A stretch of DNA of 64,000 nt from positions 62,001-126,000 of the forward strand of contig NZ_JAUCDY010000001.1 in the NCBI RefSeq assembly GCF_030362935.1. Direction: 5' to 3'. The translations under genes and the position numbers were made by a program. Below are positions 7,445-16,741 of the stretch, piece after piece. Below the pieces are notes generated by a model that was not told the origin of the DNA, did not search any database, and saw nothing but the letters and a program-made list of their open reading frames with translations. This DNA comes from Thiopseudomonas acetoxidans. Its GTDB lineage: Bacteria; Pseudomonadota; Gammaproteobacteria; Pseudomonadales; Pseudomonadaceae. Within the stretch, counting starts at the first letter, position 1. Each line of letters begins with the position of its first letter.

Positions 7445-9010
7445 TTAATTGAGCTGCGCGTAATAGGCAGTCATGTATTCATCAAAGCTCATACTATCGG
7501 CTGCTTCGATACGCAGTTGCTGTTCAATGGACTGAGCGGCTAACGCTTGGTAGTGCTGCACAATTTCAGGTGCAGGATCACGCAAAGTATCTGCGTGCTG
7601 ACGACTGAGCGCGAAGGCCAGCTGTGTAAAGCTACAGGATTTCTCGCGCATGGCATTAAGCACCTGTGCAGACGGAGTTAGATTAACGTCAGCCAGTTTG
7701 GCACGCTGTTGTGCAAGTGCTTGCTGATGTTCCTGCCCGCCATGCGCCTGATCCAGCAGCTCTGCACACGCCTGTATGCCATCAAATAATTCAGTTGCCC
7801 AGTCTTGCATGCTGATTGCTTGGTCGTCGCGCTTAAGCTGTAAATCAGGTGCGCGTCCTTGGTTGACGACAGTTAAAAAGTTTTGGTGCGTCTCAGGACA
7901 AGCATTGCCAGAGAATACTGGGCTGTCCTGCAAGGCGCAGAACACTAGAAAACTATTTAAAAAGAGCGACTGAGGCAGGTCGATACCCATAGGTAAAAAT
8001 GGATTGATATCGATACAGCGCGCTTCGACATATTGGATGCCGCGTTTGCTCAGCGCTTCCACCGGGCGTTCGTCACCTTCGGTGATGCGCTTAGGACGGA
8101 TGGAAGAATAGTATTCGTTTTCTATTTGCAAGATATTGGTATTGATCTGCAGCCATTGCCCATCCTTGTACGTACCAATAGCCTCATAAGCAGGGTAAGG
8201 TGTACTTACCGCTTCGAGCAGGCTGTCAATATAATTTTGCAAGTTGTTGTAGCACGGAGTAATCCCTGCTTGAGCATTGCTTTGATAGCCCAAGTCGCTC
8301 ATGCGCAAACTGGTGGCATAGGGTAGGTAAAGCGTGTGCTCATCAAGGGTATCGAGCTGGTGCGGCTTATCACGTAAAAAGCTTTTATCTACCGCGGGTG
8401 ACGCACCAAAGAGATACATTAATAACCAGCTGTAACGGCGAAAATTGCGGATTAGCGCAATGTAACAGTCGGACTGATAATCCGTTAGCGACTGTTTGTT
8501 GTTGCTGTCTTGCTGCAGTATCACCCAAACGCTTTCTGGAATTGAGAAGTTATAGTGGATTCCCGCAATACACTGCATAGTTCTGCTGTATCGAACTGAC
8601 AGACCTATACGATAAAGATATTTAAACTGACCAATATTAGAGCTACCGTAACGAGCGATAGGAATATCCTGCTCGCTGGGCAGCAGGCAAGGCATGGACG
8701 CGCTCCAAAGTAATTCACCATCCAGTACGCTGTGGGTAAAGCGATGTATGTCCTCTAACTCAGCCAAGGTTTGTGCTGCTTCGGGATGGGCTTGGGTGAT
8801 AAATTCCAGTAGCGGCTCAGCATAATCAGTGGTGATACTGCTGTGGGTCAGTGGTGAACCAAGCGCTTTTGGATGCTCGGATAGTGCAAGCTGACCCCCA
8901 TCAGTGACGCGCAAAGTTTCGCGCTCAATGCCCTGTAGGCAGTTTTTAAGATGGAGTACAGCGTCAGGCTGACTCAGCAGACGTAGGCGACTGGCAAAAA
9001 CATTTGTCAA
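7445..9010 (-). CDS. gshA: Glutamate-cysteine ligase
   Basis: 521 residues, the usual length of the gammaproteobacterial GshA family. It joins Glu and Cys with ATP to make gamma-glutamylcysteine, the first step of glutathione synthesis in the cytosol. The N-terminal GIERETLRV motif (about residues 27-35), which contributes ATP/metal-binding glutamates, and the conserved GIHYNFSIP and YVEARCIDINPF motifs are present. It stands alone, convergent with the polyamine operon; gshB is not in the window. Confidence 0.95.
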   Translation of the reverse strand: MTNVFASRLRLLSQPDAVLHLKNCLQGIERETLRVTDGGQLALSEHPKALGSPLTHSSITTDYAEPLLEFITQAHPEAAQTLAELEDIHRFTHSVLDGELLWSASMPCLLPSEQDIPIARYGSSNIGQFKYLYRIGLSVRYSRTMQCIAGIHYNFSIPESVWVILQQDSNNKQSLTDYQSDCYIALIRNFRRYSWLLMYLFGASPAVDKSFLRDKPHQLDTLDEHTLYLPYATSLRMSDLGYQSNAQAGITPCYNNLQNYIDSLLEAVSTPYPAYEAIGTYKDGQWLQINTNILQIENEYYSSIRPKRITEGDERPVEALSKRGIQYVEARCIDINPFLPMGIDLPQSLFLNSFLVFCALQDSPVFSGNACPETHQNFLTVVNQGRAPDLQLKRDDQAISMQDWATELFDGIQACAELLDQAHGGQEHQQALAQQRAKLADVNLTPSAQVLNAMREKSCSFTQLAFALSRQHADTLRDPAPEIVQHYQALAAQSIEQQLRIEAADSMSFDEYMTAYYAQLN

Positions 9011-9105
9011 AAGAGTTTCCTCAATTAAGCACGGAACGGCATGTATTTAGGCTGTGTTTTCAAGCACATAATAAGGGTGTACGCTTGAATACTAAACAGG
9101 GCGCA

Positions 9106-11412
9106 TTAGTTTTTCTTGATTTGACGCGCATTCGCAAATAAAGCCGCCATGGTACCTGCGCCTGTATTTGAAGTTGCGGTGCGTTCTTTGCGGACATGGC
9201 TGCTTTGTGTGCGCGGCGTTGTAGAGCGCTCAGGCTTTGTTTGCCCGGGCGTATCAGACATCCGCATGGTTAACGCGATACGTGCACGAGGGATATCGAC
9301 TTCCATAACTTTAACTTTGACGATGTCGCCTGCCTTTACCGCAGCGTGCGGATCTTTGATAAAGCTGTCGGATAGGGCGGAAATATGTACCAGTCCATCC
9401 TGGTGCACGCCAATATCAACAAAAGCACCAAAGTTGGTTACGTTCGTAACTACGCCCTCAAGCACCATGCCCAACTCCAAGTCTTTAAGATGTTCTACAC
9501 CGTCTTGGAAACTGGCTGTTTTGAACTCTGGGCGCGGATCGCGACCGGGTTTATCCAGCTCAGCTAAGATGTCGATTACCGTGGGCAAACCAAAGGTGTC
9601 ATCGGTATAGTTTTTGGGGTCAAGACGCTGAAGAAATGCAGAGTCACCGATTAGCGAGCGAATATCGCGCTCAGTGCTCTGAGCAATACGCTCCACTACT
9701 GGATAGGTTTCTGGGTGCACAGCGGATGCGTCCAGCGGATTACTGCCATTCATAACTCGTAAAAACCCAGCGGCTAGCTCAAAGGTTTTTTCACCAAGAC
9801 GCGGCACTTTTTTCAGCTGTTGACGGCTATTAAACGAGCCGTGCTCATCGCGAAACGCCACGATATTTTTGGCTAGGGTGCTATTGAGCCCGGAAATACG
9901 CGCCAATAGCGCAGCCGAGGCGGTGTTTACATCAACGCCAACCGCGTTTACACAGTCTTCCACCACTGCATCGAGCGAGCGCGCTAATTGCACTTGGGAA
10001 ACATCATGCTGATATTGACCGACGCCAATAGCTTTAGGGTCGATTTTAACCAGTTCAGCTAAAGGATCTTGCAAGCGGCGCGCAATAGAAACGGCGCCGC
10101 GCAACGACACGTCTAAATCAGGAAACTCATGCGCGGCTAATTCAGACGCAGAATACACCGAAGCACCGGCTTCACTGACCATGATTTTTTGCATCTTTAA
10201 TTTAGGTAGGGCTTTAACCAACTCAGCGGCCAAACGGTCGCTTTCACGACTGCCAGTGCCATTGCCTATGGCGATGAGTTCCACTTGGTGCTCTGTGCAC
10301 AGTTTAGCCAGAGTCACCAAGCTGTCTTGCCATTTGTTTTGTGGCACATGCGGATAAATGGTGTCCGTGGCTAAGAGTTTGCCGGTTTCATCGATGACGG
10401 CAATTTTGCAACCAGTACGTAAGCCTGGGTCAATTGCCAAGGTGCGGCGTGGGCCAGCGGGGGCAGCCAAGAGCAAGTCATGCAGGTTACGTGCAAAAAC
10501 TTGAATCGCTTCCGTTTCTGCCTGTTCACGTAAGTTGGAAAATAAATCTGTTTCTAGGTGGGTAGACAGCTTGATGCGCCATGTCCAGCGCACGACCTCA
10601 GCTAACCAAGCATCGGCGGCACGGCCTTGCTGGCGAATGTTGAAGTGTTCAGCGATCACTATTTCGCACGGATGTATTTTCGACTCTGGGTCACCCAGTG
10701 TCAGGCTGGCATTTAATATGCCTTCGTTGCGTCCGCGGAAAATAGCCAGTGCGCGGTGTGAGGGTACGCTTCTATACGGCTCATCGTGGGCAAAGTAATC
10801 GGTGAATTTTGCCCCCTCTTGCTCTTTGCCCTTGATAACACGGGCGCTGAGTAACGCATCAGCGCGAAGCATGGTGCGTAGTCTTTCCAGCAGCTCAGCA
10901 TCCTCAGCAAAACGCTCCATGAGAATGTATTTGGCGCCTTCCAGTACTGACTTAACGTCTTTGAAATCGGAATCAGCCTGCACAAAGCGTTCGGCTTCTT
11001 GCTCAGGGCTTAAGTCTGGCTGGCCAAGCAAAGCATCCGCTAAATCGCCCAACCCTGCTTCCAGTGCAATTTGGCCTTTGGTGCGGCGTTTTTTCTTATA
11101 GGGCAGATACAGGTCTTCCAAGCGCGTTTTAGTGTCTGCCTGCAGGATGGCTTGTTTCAGCTCGCTGGTGAGTTTGCCTTGTTCTTCAATGCTCGCCAAA
11201 ATGCTGCAGCGACGCTCATTCAGCTCTCGTAAATAATCTAAGCGTTCAGCCAAAGTACGTAATTGAGTATCGTCTAAGCTGCCTGTTGCTTCTTTTCGGT
11301 AGCGTGCAATAAAGGGAACGGTAGCGCCTTCATCTAATAAGGCTACCGCCGCGGCAACGCTTTGGTTGGGTACACCTAATTCATTGGCGATCTGGGCATT
11401 GATGCTGTGCAT
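9106..11412 (-). CDS. tex: Tex-family transcription accessory protein
   Basis: 768-residue cytosolic nucleic-acid-binding protein. Domains in order: N-terminal helical Tex region (VPFIARYRKEATGSLDD near residue 32-48), a YqgF/RNase-H-like domain (TLAIDPGLRTGCKIAVID near 320-340), helix-hairpin-helix repeats (NTASAALLARISGLN near 500) and an S1 RNA-binding domain (about 645-722, VTNFGAFVDIGVHQDGLVHIS). A basic tail with Thr/Ser-rich linker follows. Tex affects transcription and toxin expression in some pathogens and stabilises RNA in others; the role here is not known. Monocistronic between gshA and divergent ompR. Confidence 0.95.
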   Translation of the reverse strand: MHSINAQIANELGVPNQSVAAAVALLDEGATVPFIARYRKEATGSLDDTQLRTLAERLDYLRELNERRCSILASIEEQGKLTSELKQAILQADTKTRLEDLYLPYKKKRRTKGQIALEAGLGDLADALLGQPDLSPEQEAERFVQADSDFKDVKSVLEGAKYILMERFAEDAELLERLRTMLRADALLSARVIKGKEQEGAKFTDYFAHDEPYRSVPSHRALAIFRGRNEGILNASLTLGDPESKIHPCEIVIAEHFNIRQQGRAADAWLAEVVRWTWRIKLSTHLETDLFSNLREQAETEAIQVFARNLHDLLLAAPAGPRRTLAIDPGLRTGCKIAVIDETGKLLATDTIYPHVPQNKWQDSLVTLAKLCTEHQVELIAIGNGTGSRESDRLAAELVKALPKLKMQKIMVSEAGASVYSASELAAHEFPDLDVSLRGAVSIARRLQDPLAELVKIDPKAIGVGQYQHDVSQVQLARSLDAVVEDCVNAVGVDVNTASAALLARISGLNSTLAKNIVAFRDEHGSFNSRQQLKKVPRLGEKTFELAAGFLRVMNGSNPLDASAVHPETYPVVERIAQSTERDIRSLIGDSAFLQRLDPKNYTDDTFGLPTVIDILAELDKPGRDPRPEFKTASFQDGVEHLKDLELGMVLEGVVTNVTNFGAFVDIGVHQDGLVHISALSDSFIKDPHAAVKAGDIVKVKVMEVDIPRARIALTMRMSDTPGQTKPERSTTPRTQSSHVRKERTATSNTGAGTMAALFANARQIKKN

Positions 11413-11581
11413 GAAAAACCTATTAGCTTTATTCTAAAAAGCGGTAATTATAGGTTAACTTTGCCAGTAACGCAGTCATTGTTGTTTTTTTGTAAGATTT
11501 GTTACTAAAGGTTGGCTATGGTGCTTGCGTAATTGCGCCATAATACGGGCTTATGGGTGGCTTAATCTGGAGTAACCTTTG

Positions 11582-12301
11582 ATGAGTGACAGTGAAAAAA
11601 TTCTAGTAGTGGACGATGACTCGCGCTTACGCAGTTTGCTGGAGCGATTTTTAACCGAGCAGGGCTATCGTGTGCGCAGTGTCGAGAATGCCGAGCAAAT
11701 GGATCGTATGTTGCAGCGCGAGCATTTTCATTTGTTGGTCTTGGATTTGATGCTGCCCGGCGAAGACGGCATGTCAGCCTGTAAAAGACTGCGTGCTGCC
11801 AATAACCAAGTGCCTATTATTATGTTGACCGCTAAAGGCGATGAAGCCAGCCGTATTCAAGGCCTAGAGCTGGGTGCGGACGACTATTTAGCCAAGCCAT
11901 TTAATCCAAGAGAACTATTGGCGCGGATTAAAGCCGTGCTTAGACGGCAAGGCGCTGCTGTGCCGGGTGCGCCCGGAAGCGAAGAGGAGCAGGTCACCTT
12001 TGGCGAGTACACCTTATCGCTGGCCACTCGCGAATTACGCAAAGGCGAGCAGAGTTTCATGCTCACTACCGGTGAGTTTGCGGTACTTAAAGCGCTGGTG
12101 CAGCATGCGCGTGAAACGCTCAGTCGTGACAAGTTAATGCATTTGGCGCGCGGTCGTGAGTGGGACGCCATGGAGAGGTCGATTGACGTGCAAATTTCAC
12201 GTTTGCGCCGCATTATCGAAACGGATCCGGCTAAACCTCGTTACATACAAACTGTTTGGGGTGTGGGCTATGTGTTTGTACCGGACGGAGTAAAGTCGTA
12301 A
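11582..12301 (+). CDS. ompR: Two-component response regulator OmpR
   Basis: 239 residues from ATG 11582, which has TGGAG 9 bases upstream; a TTG just before it is a worse start. The receiver domain has the acidic pair DDD near residue 12-14, the phosphorylated Asp in LLVLDLMLPGEDG (about 54) and the conserved Lys in AKPFNP. A winged-helix DNA-binding domain follows (about 135-235; RDKLMHLARGREW). It controls envelope and osmotic genes in relatives. It abuts envZ directly (stop then GTG), so the pair is one operon. Confidence 0.93.
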   Translation: MSDSEKILVVDDDSRLRSLLERFLTEQGYRVRSVENAEQMDRMLQREHFHLLVLDLMLPGEDGMSACKRLRAANNQVPIIMLTAKGDEASRIQGLELGADDYLAKPFNPRELLARIKAVLRRQGAAVPGAPGSEEEQVTFGEYTLSLATRELRKGEQSFMLTTGEFAVLKALVQHARETLSRDKLMHLARGREWDAMERSIDVQISRLRRIIETDPAKPRYIQTVWGVGYVFVPDGVKS

Positions 12302-13639
12302 GTGTACTGGTACCCCAAAAGCTTCTTTGTTCGCACGCTATGGATGGTGTTGTTGGCAATTCTGTTCTCAAAAGCGCTCACGCTGGTGTATTTGATGATG
12401 AACGAGGATGTACTCGTTGATCGCCAATACAGTCACGGAGCGGCTTTAACCTTGCGTGCTTACTGGGCGGCACATCCTAGCGACCAGCCGGCTATTGCCG
12501 AGGCTGCCGGCCTGCAAAGAGTGCCCAGGTATGAGGTTCCTGAGGGTGAGCACCATTGGCCTTACAGCAATATTTTTGAAGACCAAATGCGCCTTGAATT
12601 GGGTGAGGACACGCAAGTGCGTATTCGTGCGCAAGCACCCCCATCTCTATGGGTGCATGCGCCCAGTTTAGGACCTGATTGGATTCGTGTGCCGCTGTAT
12701 CCGCACCCATTGCGTGGGCAAAGGCTGTGGAATCTATTTGGTTGGTTTTTGGGCATTGGTTTTTTGTCTACTGCCGCCGCATGGTTTTTCGTCAGCCAGC
12801 TGAGTGCTCCATTAAAGCGGCTGGTAGCGGCTGCACGTCAATTTGGTAAGGGTCACAGCGTACGCTTACCGGTAGATAGACGCACCGCCAGCGAAATTGC
12901 AGAGGTGTATCGTGCCTTTAACCAGATGACGGATGACATTGAGCAGTCCGTGCGTGAACGCGACTTGATGCTGGCAGGAATTTCCCACGACTTACGCACC
13001 CCGTTAACCCGTTTACGTTTGGGGTTGGAATTGCTCGATGAGGACAGTGAGCTAACGCAGGACATGGTGCGCGATATTGAAGACATGGATGCCATTGTTG
13101 GGCAGTTCTTAGCCTTTATTCGTGACGGCAATGATGAGCCGCTAGTATCCTGTGACGTTCATGCCTTGATAACAGAAGTGGTTTCACCCTATCAGCAGCG
13201 AGGCTTTAAATTGAATGTACAGTTGGAGCCAGTGCCTGATATTGAGCTGCGTAGGCTGTCTTTTAAACGTCTGCTGGTTAATTTGATAGAAAACGCTTTA
13301 CGCTATGGTGGCGATCAAATTGATATTTGCGTCACCCAGGAAAGCTTTGAGCAGCAGTCTTGCATTGTGTTCGCCGTAGCGGACCGGGGTCCAGGTCTAT
13401 CGGAGGCGGATCTGGAAGTTGTTTTTAATCCGTTTATGCGTGGTGAGCAAGCACGTAGCGGTCTTGGTGCAGGTCTTGGGTTGGCTATTGTGCAGCGTAT
13501 CGCTGCTTTGCATGGCGGCAAGGTAAGCTTGGCGAACCGTGAAAAGGGTGGGCTAGAGGCTAAAGTCAGCTTGCCGCTTGAAATAGACCAGCCAAGACCC
13601 AAGCTCAAGCTCTATTATCGGCGTAAGAAAAATAACTAA
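12302..13639 (+). CDS. envZ: Sensor histidine kinase EnvZ
   Basis: 445-residue inner-membrane kinase starting at GTG directly after the ompR stop; GGAG lies 11 bases upstream inside ompR. TM1 is at about residues 10-32 and TM2 near 142-165, bracketing a short periplasmic domain. A HAMP segment is followed by the H-box ISHDLRTPLTR, the N-box NLIENALRYGG, G1 DRGPGLSEADLE and G2 GLGAGLGLAIV. The cognate regulator is OmpR next door. The periplasmic part is small and the signal cannot be read from sequence. Confidence 0.93.
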   Translation: MYWYPKSFFVRTLWMVLLAILFSKALTLVYLMMNEDVLVDRQYSHGAALTLRAYWAAHPSDQPAIAEAAGLQRVPRYEVPEGEHHWPYSNIFEDQMRLELGEDTQVRIRAQAPPSLWVHAPSLGPDWIRVPLYPHPLRGQRLWNLFGWFLGIGFLSTAAAWFFVSQLSAPLKRLVAAARQFGKGHSVRLPVDRRTASEIAEVYRAFNQMTDDIEQSVRERDLMLAGISHDLRTPLTRLRLGLELLDEDSELTQDMVRDIEDMDAIVGQFLAFIRDGNDEPLVSCDVHALITEVVSPYQQRGFKLNVQLEPVPDIELRRLSFKRLLVNLIENALRYGGDQIDICVTQESFEQQSCIVFAVADRGPGLSEADLEVVFNPFMRGEQARSGLGAGLGLAIVQRIAALHGGKVSLANREKGGLEAKVSLPLEIDQPRPKLKLYYRRKKNN

Positions 13640-13641
13640 GT

Positions 13642-14025
13642 ATGGAAAAAGTTAGACTAGATAAATGGTTATGGGCGGCTCGTTTTTTTAAAACGAGAAG
13701 CTTGGCGAAAGCTGCTATCGAGGGCGGTAAAGTTCATTGTCAGGGTGAGCGTTGTAAGGTTGCAAAAGAAATTAAGCAGGGTGACGAGCTGGCGATTCGT
13801 TGCGGTTTTGATGTGCGTACAGTCAAGGTAGAACGCTTAAGTGATGTGCGCCGCAGCGCGCCTGAGGCGCAACAGCTGTATAGCGAAACAGCGCAAAGCA
13901 TTGAGAAGCGAGAACAGGCTGTGCAAATGCGCAAAGCAGGAGCCATGGGAATTCAAACCCAAGGTCGCCCAAATAAGAAGCAAAGGCGCGAGCTAAGTCA
14001 GTGGCGTGACAACAATTTCAGTTAA
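13642..14025 (+). CDS. hslR: Heat-shock ribosome-associated protein Hsp15 (S4 domain)
   Basis: 127 residues. An S4 RNA-binding domain fills the N-terminus (VRLDKWLWAARFFKTRSLAKAAIEG split at residues 4-28), followed by a basic tail. Hsp15 recognises free 50S subunits carrying nascent chains and helps recycle them after heat stress. It follows envZ by 2 bases and its end precedes hslO by 40 bases, the usual hslR-hslO pairing, so the ompR-envZ transcript may run through. Confidence 0.93.
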   Translation: MEKVRLDKWLWAARFFKTRSLAKAAIEGGKVHCQGERCKVAKEIKQGDELAIRCGFDVRTVKVERLSDVRRSAPEAQQLYSETAQSIEKREQAVQMRKAGAMGIQTQGRPNKKQRRELSQWRDNNFS

Positions 14026-14065
14026 CACATATACCCCGAGCAGGGAATTAATTTTTAGGTTACCT

Positions 14066-14959
14066 ATGACAGATACAGATTTTACTCAACGTTTTATATT
14101 TACTGATGCCGATGTGCGTGGTGAACTTGTTTGCCTAGAAGAAAGTTATGCGCATGTTTTGGCTAAGCACGACTATCCAGAGCCCGTATCAACGCTGCTC
14201 GGTGAGCTCATGGCAGCGGCAGCTGTGCTGATCAGCACCGTTAAGTTTGATGGGTTGTTAATTTTACAGGCGCGATCATCCGGTGCGGTGCCATTGTTGA
14301 TGGTGGAATGTTCCAGCGAGCGCGAGATGCGCGCCATCGCACGCTATGAAGAAGCGCAGATTGCAGCGGACGCTAGTTTGCCTGACATGATGCCAGAGGG
14401 TGTGCTGGCGATTACGATTGAACCTAAATTAGGGCAGCGTTATCAGGGTGTGGTCAGTTTGGCCGGTGAAAACATAGCCTGCTGCCTAGAGCAGTACTTC
14501 TCTGGCTCTGAGCAGTTGCCTTCGTTTTTTATTCTGCATGCTGATGGGCGTAGAGCGCGGGGTTTGTTGCTGCAGCAGTTGCCTGCCGAACAGATATCTG
14601 ATGAAGAAGCAAGACAGGCAAGCTGGCAACACGTCACAACGCTGGCGCAAACCCTTACAGCAGAAGAGCTGTTAGGTTTGGATAATCAAACCATTTTGTA
14701 CCGGCTGTACCACGAAGAAAACCTTGAGTTGTTTGCAACACAGCCCTTATCCTTCAAGTGCAGTTGCTCGTACGAACGCTCAGCACATGCTTTGCAAAGC
14801 TTAGGTCGGGAGGATGTTGAGACGTTATTGGACGAACAGGATGGCTGTATTGAAGTTGATTGCCAGTTTTGTAATGAAAAATATAAATTTTACGCACAAG
14901 ATGTGACGAAAATATTTAGTCAGCAGTCAGTAGATAGTCAGCTTTCAACAGTGCATTAA
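14066..14959 (+). CDS. hslO: Redox-regulated chaperone Hsp33
   Basis: 297 residues from ATG 14066 (AGGT six bases upstream); an upstream start inside hslR would add an unrelated 20-residue leader. Hsp33 is a cytosolic holdase turned on by oxidation. The C-terminal redox switch is complete: Cys232-x-Cys234 and Cys266-x-x-Cys269 that bind zinc when reduced. The N-terminal substrate-binding domain and middle linker have family length. Pairs with hslR in a stress operon. Confidence 0.94.
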   Translation: MTDTDFTQRFIFTDADVRGELVCLEESYAHVLAKHDYPEPVSTLLGELMAAAAVLISTVKFDGLLILQARSSGAVPLLMVECSSEREMRAIARYEEAQIAADASLPDMMPEGVLAITIEPKLGQRYQGVVSLAGENIACCLEQYFSGSEQLPSFFILHADGRRARGLLLQQLPAEQISDEEARQASWQHVTTLAQTLTAEELLGLDNQTILYRLYHEENLELFATQPLSFKCSCSYERSAHALQSLGREDVETLLDEQDGCIEVDCQFCNEKYKFYAQDVTKIFSQQSVDSQLSTVH

Positions 14960-14970
14960 TAATAATAATC

Positions 14971-14979
14971 TGGCATAAT
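14971..14979 (+). promoter_or_regulatory. Candidate extended -10 promoter element for pckA
   Basis: TGGCATAAT fits an extended -10 (TGN plus CATAAT). The implied transcription start (~14986) is upstream of the dyad at 15000-15025. No good -35 is visible. Confidence 0.4.
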
Positions 14980-14999
14980 TATACGTAGTTTTTATCTAT

Positions 15000-15025
15000 T
15001 GTAGTGCTCGCATCAGATTACTACA
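15000..15025 (+). promoter_or_regulatory. Candidate operator TGTAGT-N14-ACTACA upstream of pckA
   Basis: Perfect inverted half-sites at 15000-15005 and 15020-15025. The same half-sites with identical 14-base spacing occur upstream of the RpiR-family regulator at 16689-16714. The central 14 bases differ, so only the half-sites are shared. Located just downstream of the likely start of transcription, consistent with repression. Confidence 0.6.
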
Positions 15026-15062
15026 TTTTTTTGGAGGACTCGGCTACAGCCGTTGGAAATAC

Positions 15063-16604
15063 ATGACGCAAGCAAACCCAGCTGTGTACACTGATATTAG
15101 CCCAGCACAACTTATTGAAGAAGCCATTAGTCGTGGCGAAGGTAAGTTGGCTGATAATGGATCATTGGTCGTAGAAACAGGTCACCGCACAGGTCGCTCA
15201 CCAGCAGACCGCTTTATTGTTAAAGAGCCTAGCACTGAAAGCCAAATTTCTTGGGGTGCTGTAAACCGCCCAATCGAACCAAGCGTATTTGATGCGCTAT
15301 GGGCGCGTGTAGAAGCTTATGTTGCAGAACGCGATAGCTTTGTATCCCATGTACACGTAGGTTCAGACCCAAAGTATTATCTGCCCGTAAAAATGACTAC
15401 AACAACGGCTTGGCACAACCTGTTTGGCCGCTGCTTGTTCATTACTCCAGAAAGCTACAACCCATCTAACAAGCAAGAGTGGCAAATCATCAACGCACCG
15501 TTCTTCGAGTGTGTACCTGAGCGTGACGGTACCAATTCAGACGGTACAGTAATGATTAACTTTGCCGCTAAGAAAGTATTGCTTGCTGGTATGCGTTATG
15601 CCGGTGAAATGAAGAAATCCATGTTCTCCGTACAAAACTTCCTCCTACCAGAGCACGATGTGCTGCCTATGCACTGTGCCGCTAACGTAGGTGAAGACGG
15701 CGATACTACGCTGTTCTTTGGTTTGTCCGGTACAGGTAAAACCACCCTGTCAGCAGATGAAAGTCGCTACCTGATTGGTGATGACGAGCACGGTTGGGGT
15801 GTGGGCACTGTATTTAACATTGAAGGCGGTTGCTACGCTAAGTGTATTGACCTATCTGAAAAAAATGAGCCCGTTATTTGGAAAGCCATCAAGTTTGGCG
15901 CTGTACTGGAAAACGTTGTTCTTGATGATGCGCGTCGGCCAAATTACGAAGACGACAGTCTGACTCAGAACACTCGTGCTGCTTACCCGCTGGCCAACGT
16001 AGAAAAAGTGACTGCCGAAAACCGTGCAGGTGAGCCAAGCGCAATTATTTTCCTGACCTGTGACTTAACTGGCGTATTGCCGCCGGTTTCTATTCTTAAT
16101 AACGAGCAGGCTGCTTACCACTTCTTATCCGGCTATACCGCTTTGGTTGGTTCAACTGAAATGGGCTCGGGCGGTGGTATTAAATCTACCTTCTCAACTT
16201 GCTTTGGCGCACCGTTCTTCCCGCGTCCAGCTGGCGTTTACGCTGAATTATTGATTAAGCGTATTCAAGCCTTCGGCTCCAAGGTTTACTTGGTTAACAC
16301 AGGTTGGACAGGCGGCGGCTACGGTGTTGGTAAGCGCTTTAGCATTCCAACAACTCGTGGTGTGATTGCGGCGATTCAGAGTGGGGCCATTGCTTCAGCT
16401 GAAACCGAGCATTTGCCAATTATTAACCTAGATGTGCCTAAGACAGTTCCAGGTGTTGAGACTGAGTTGCTGAATCCGCGCAACACATGGGCTGATCAAA
16501 ACGCCTATGATGCTGCGGCCAAAGAATTGGCGAGCAAGTTCATCGAAAACTTCAAGAAGTTTGATGTTTCAGATGCGATTCGCGCTGCTGGTCCCAAGCT
16601 CTAA
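15063..16604 (+). CDS. pckA: Phosphoenolpyruvate carboxykinase (ATP)
   Basis: 513 residues. It makes PEP from oxaloacetate with ATP, the entry step of gluconeogenesis. The kinase-1a P-loop GLSGTGKTTLS (about residues 220-230), the metal/oxaloacetate motifs (GDDEHGW, RTGRSPADR) and the C-terminal GWTGGGYGVG/RFSIPTTRG are present. The initiation region is odd: GGAGG (15033-15037) is 25 bases before the ATG and the small hairpin CGGCT-AC-AGCCG (15041-15052) lies between; a weaker GGA is close to the ATG. Followed by a strong terminator and preceded by a dyad shared with the next gene, a sugar-type regulator. Confidence 0.97.
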   Translation: MTQANPAVYTDISPAQLIEEAISRGEGKLADNGSLVVETGHRTGRSPADRFIVKEPSTESQISWGAVNRPIEPSVFDALWARVEAYVAERDSFVSHVHVGSDPKYYLPVKMTTTTAWHNLFGRCLFITPESYNPSNKQEWQIINAPFFECVPERDGTNSDGTVMINFAAKKVLLAGMRYAGEMKKSMFSVQNFLLPEHDVLPMHCAANVGEDGDTTLFFGLSGTGKTTLSADESRYLIGDDEHGWGVGTVFNIEGGCYAKCIDLSEKNEPVIWKAIKFGAVLENVVLDDARRPNYEDDSLTQNTRAAYPLANVEKVTAENRAGEPSAIIFLTCDLTGVLPPVSILNNEQAAYHFLSGYTALVGSTEMGSGGGIKSTFSTCFGAPFFPRPAGVYAELLIKRIQAFGSKVYLVNTGWTGGGYGVGKRFSIPTTRGVIAAIQSGAIASAETEHLPIINLDVPKTVPGVETELLNPRNTWADQNAYDAAAKELASKFIENFKKFDVSDAIRAAGPKL

Positions 16605-16614
16605 GTCCAGGCTA

Positions 16615-16650
16615 AGAAAAAACCGCTCCTATATGGGGCGGTTTTTTTGT
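16615..16650 (+). terminator. Intrinsic terminator of pckA
   Basis: Stem AACCGCTCC / GGGGCGGTT with loop TATAT (16621-16629 with 16635-16643), A-run before and T-run after. Confidence 0.9.
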
Positions 16651-16688
16651 CTATTATCAAAGCGATTAAGGTGCGATAGGGATGTTTT

Positions 16689-16714
16689 TGTAGTATAACT
16701 GCAGCACTACTACA
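16689..16714 (+). promoter_or_regulatory. Candidate operator TGTAGT-N14-ACTACA upstream of the RpiR-family gene
   Basis: Half-sites at 16689-16694 and 16709-16714, same sequence and spacing as upstream of pckA. An extra half-site ACTACA follows at 16725-16730. The position 28-53 bases before the GTG suggests autoregulation. Confidence 0.6.
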
Positions 16715-16741
16715 TGCAAAACTTACTACAGAGATTACCCA

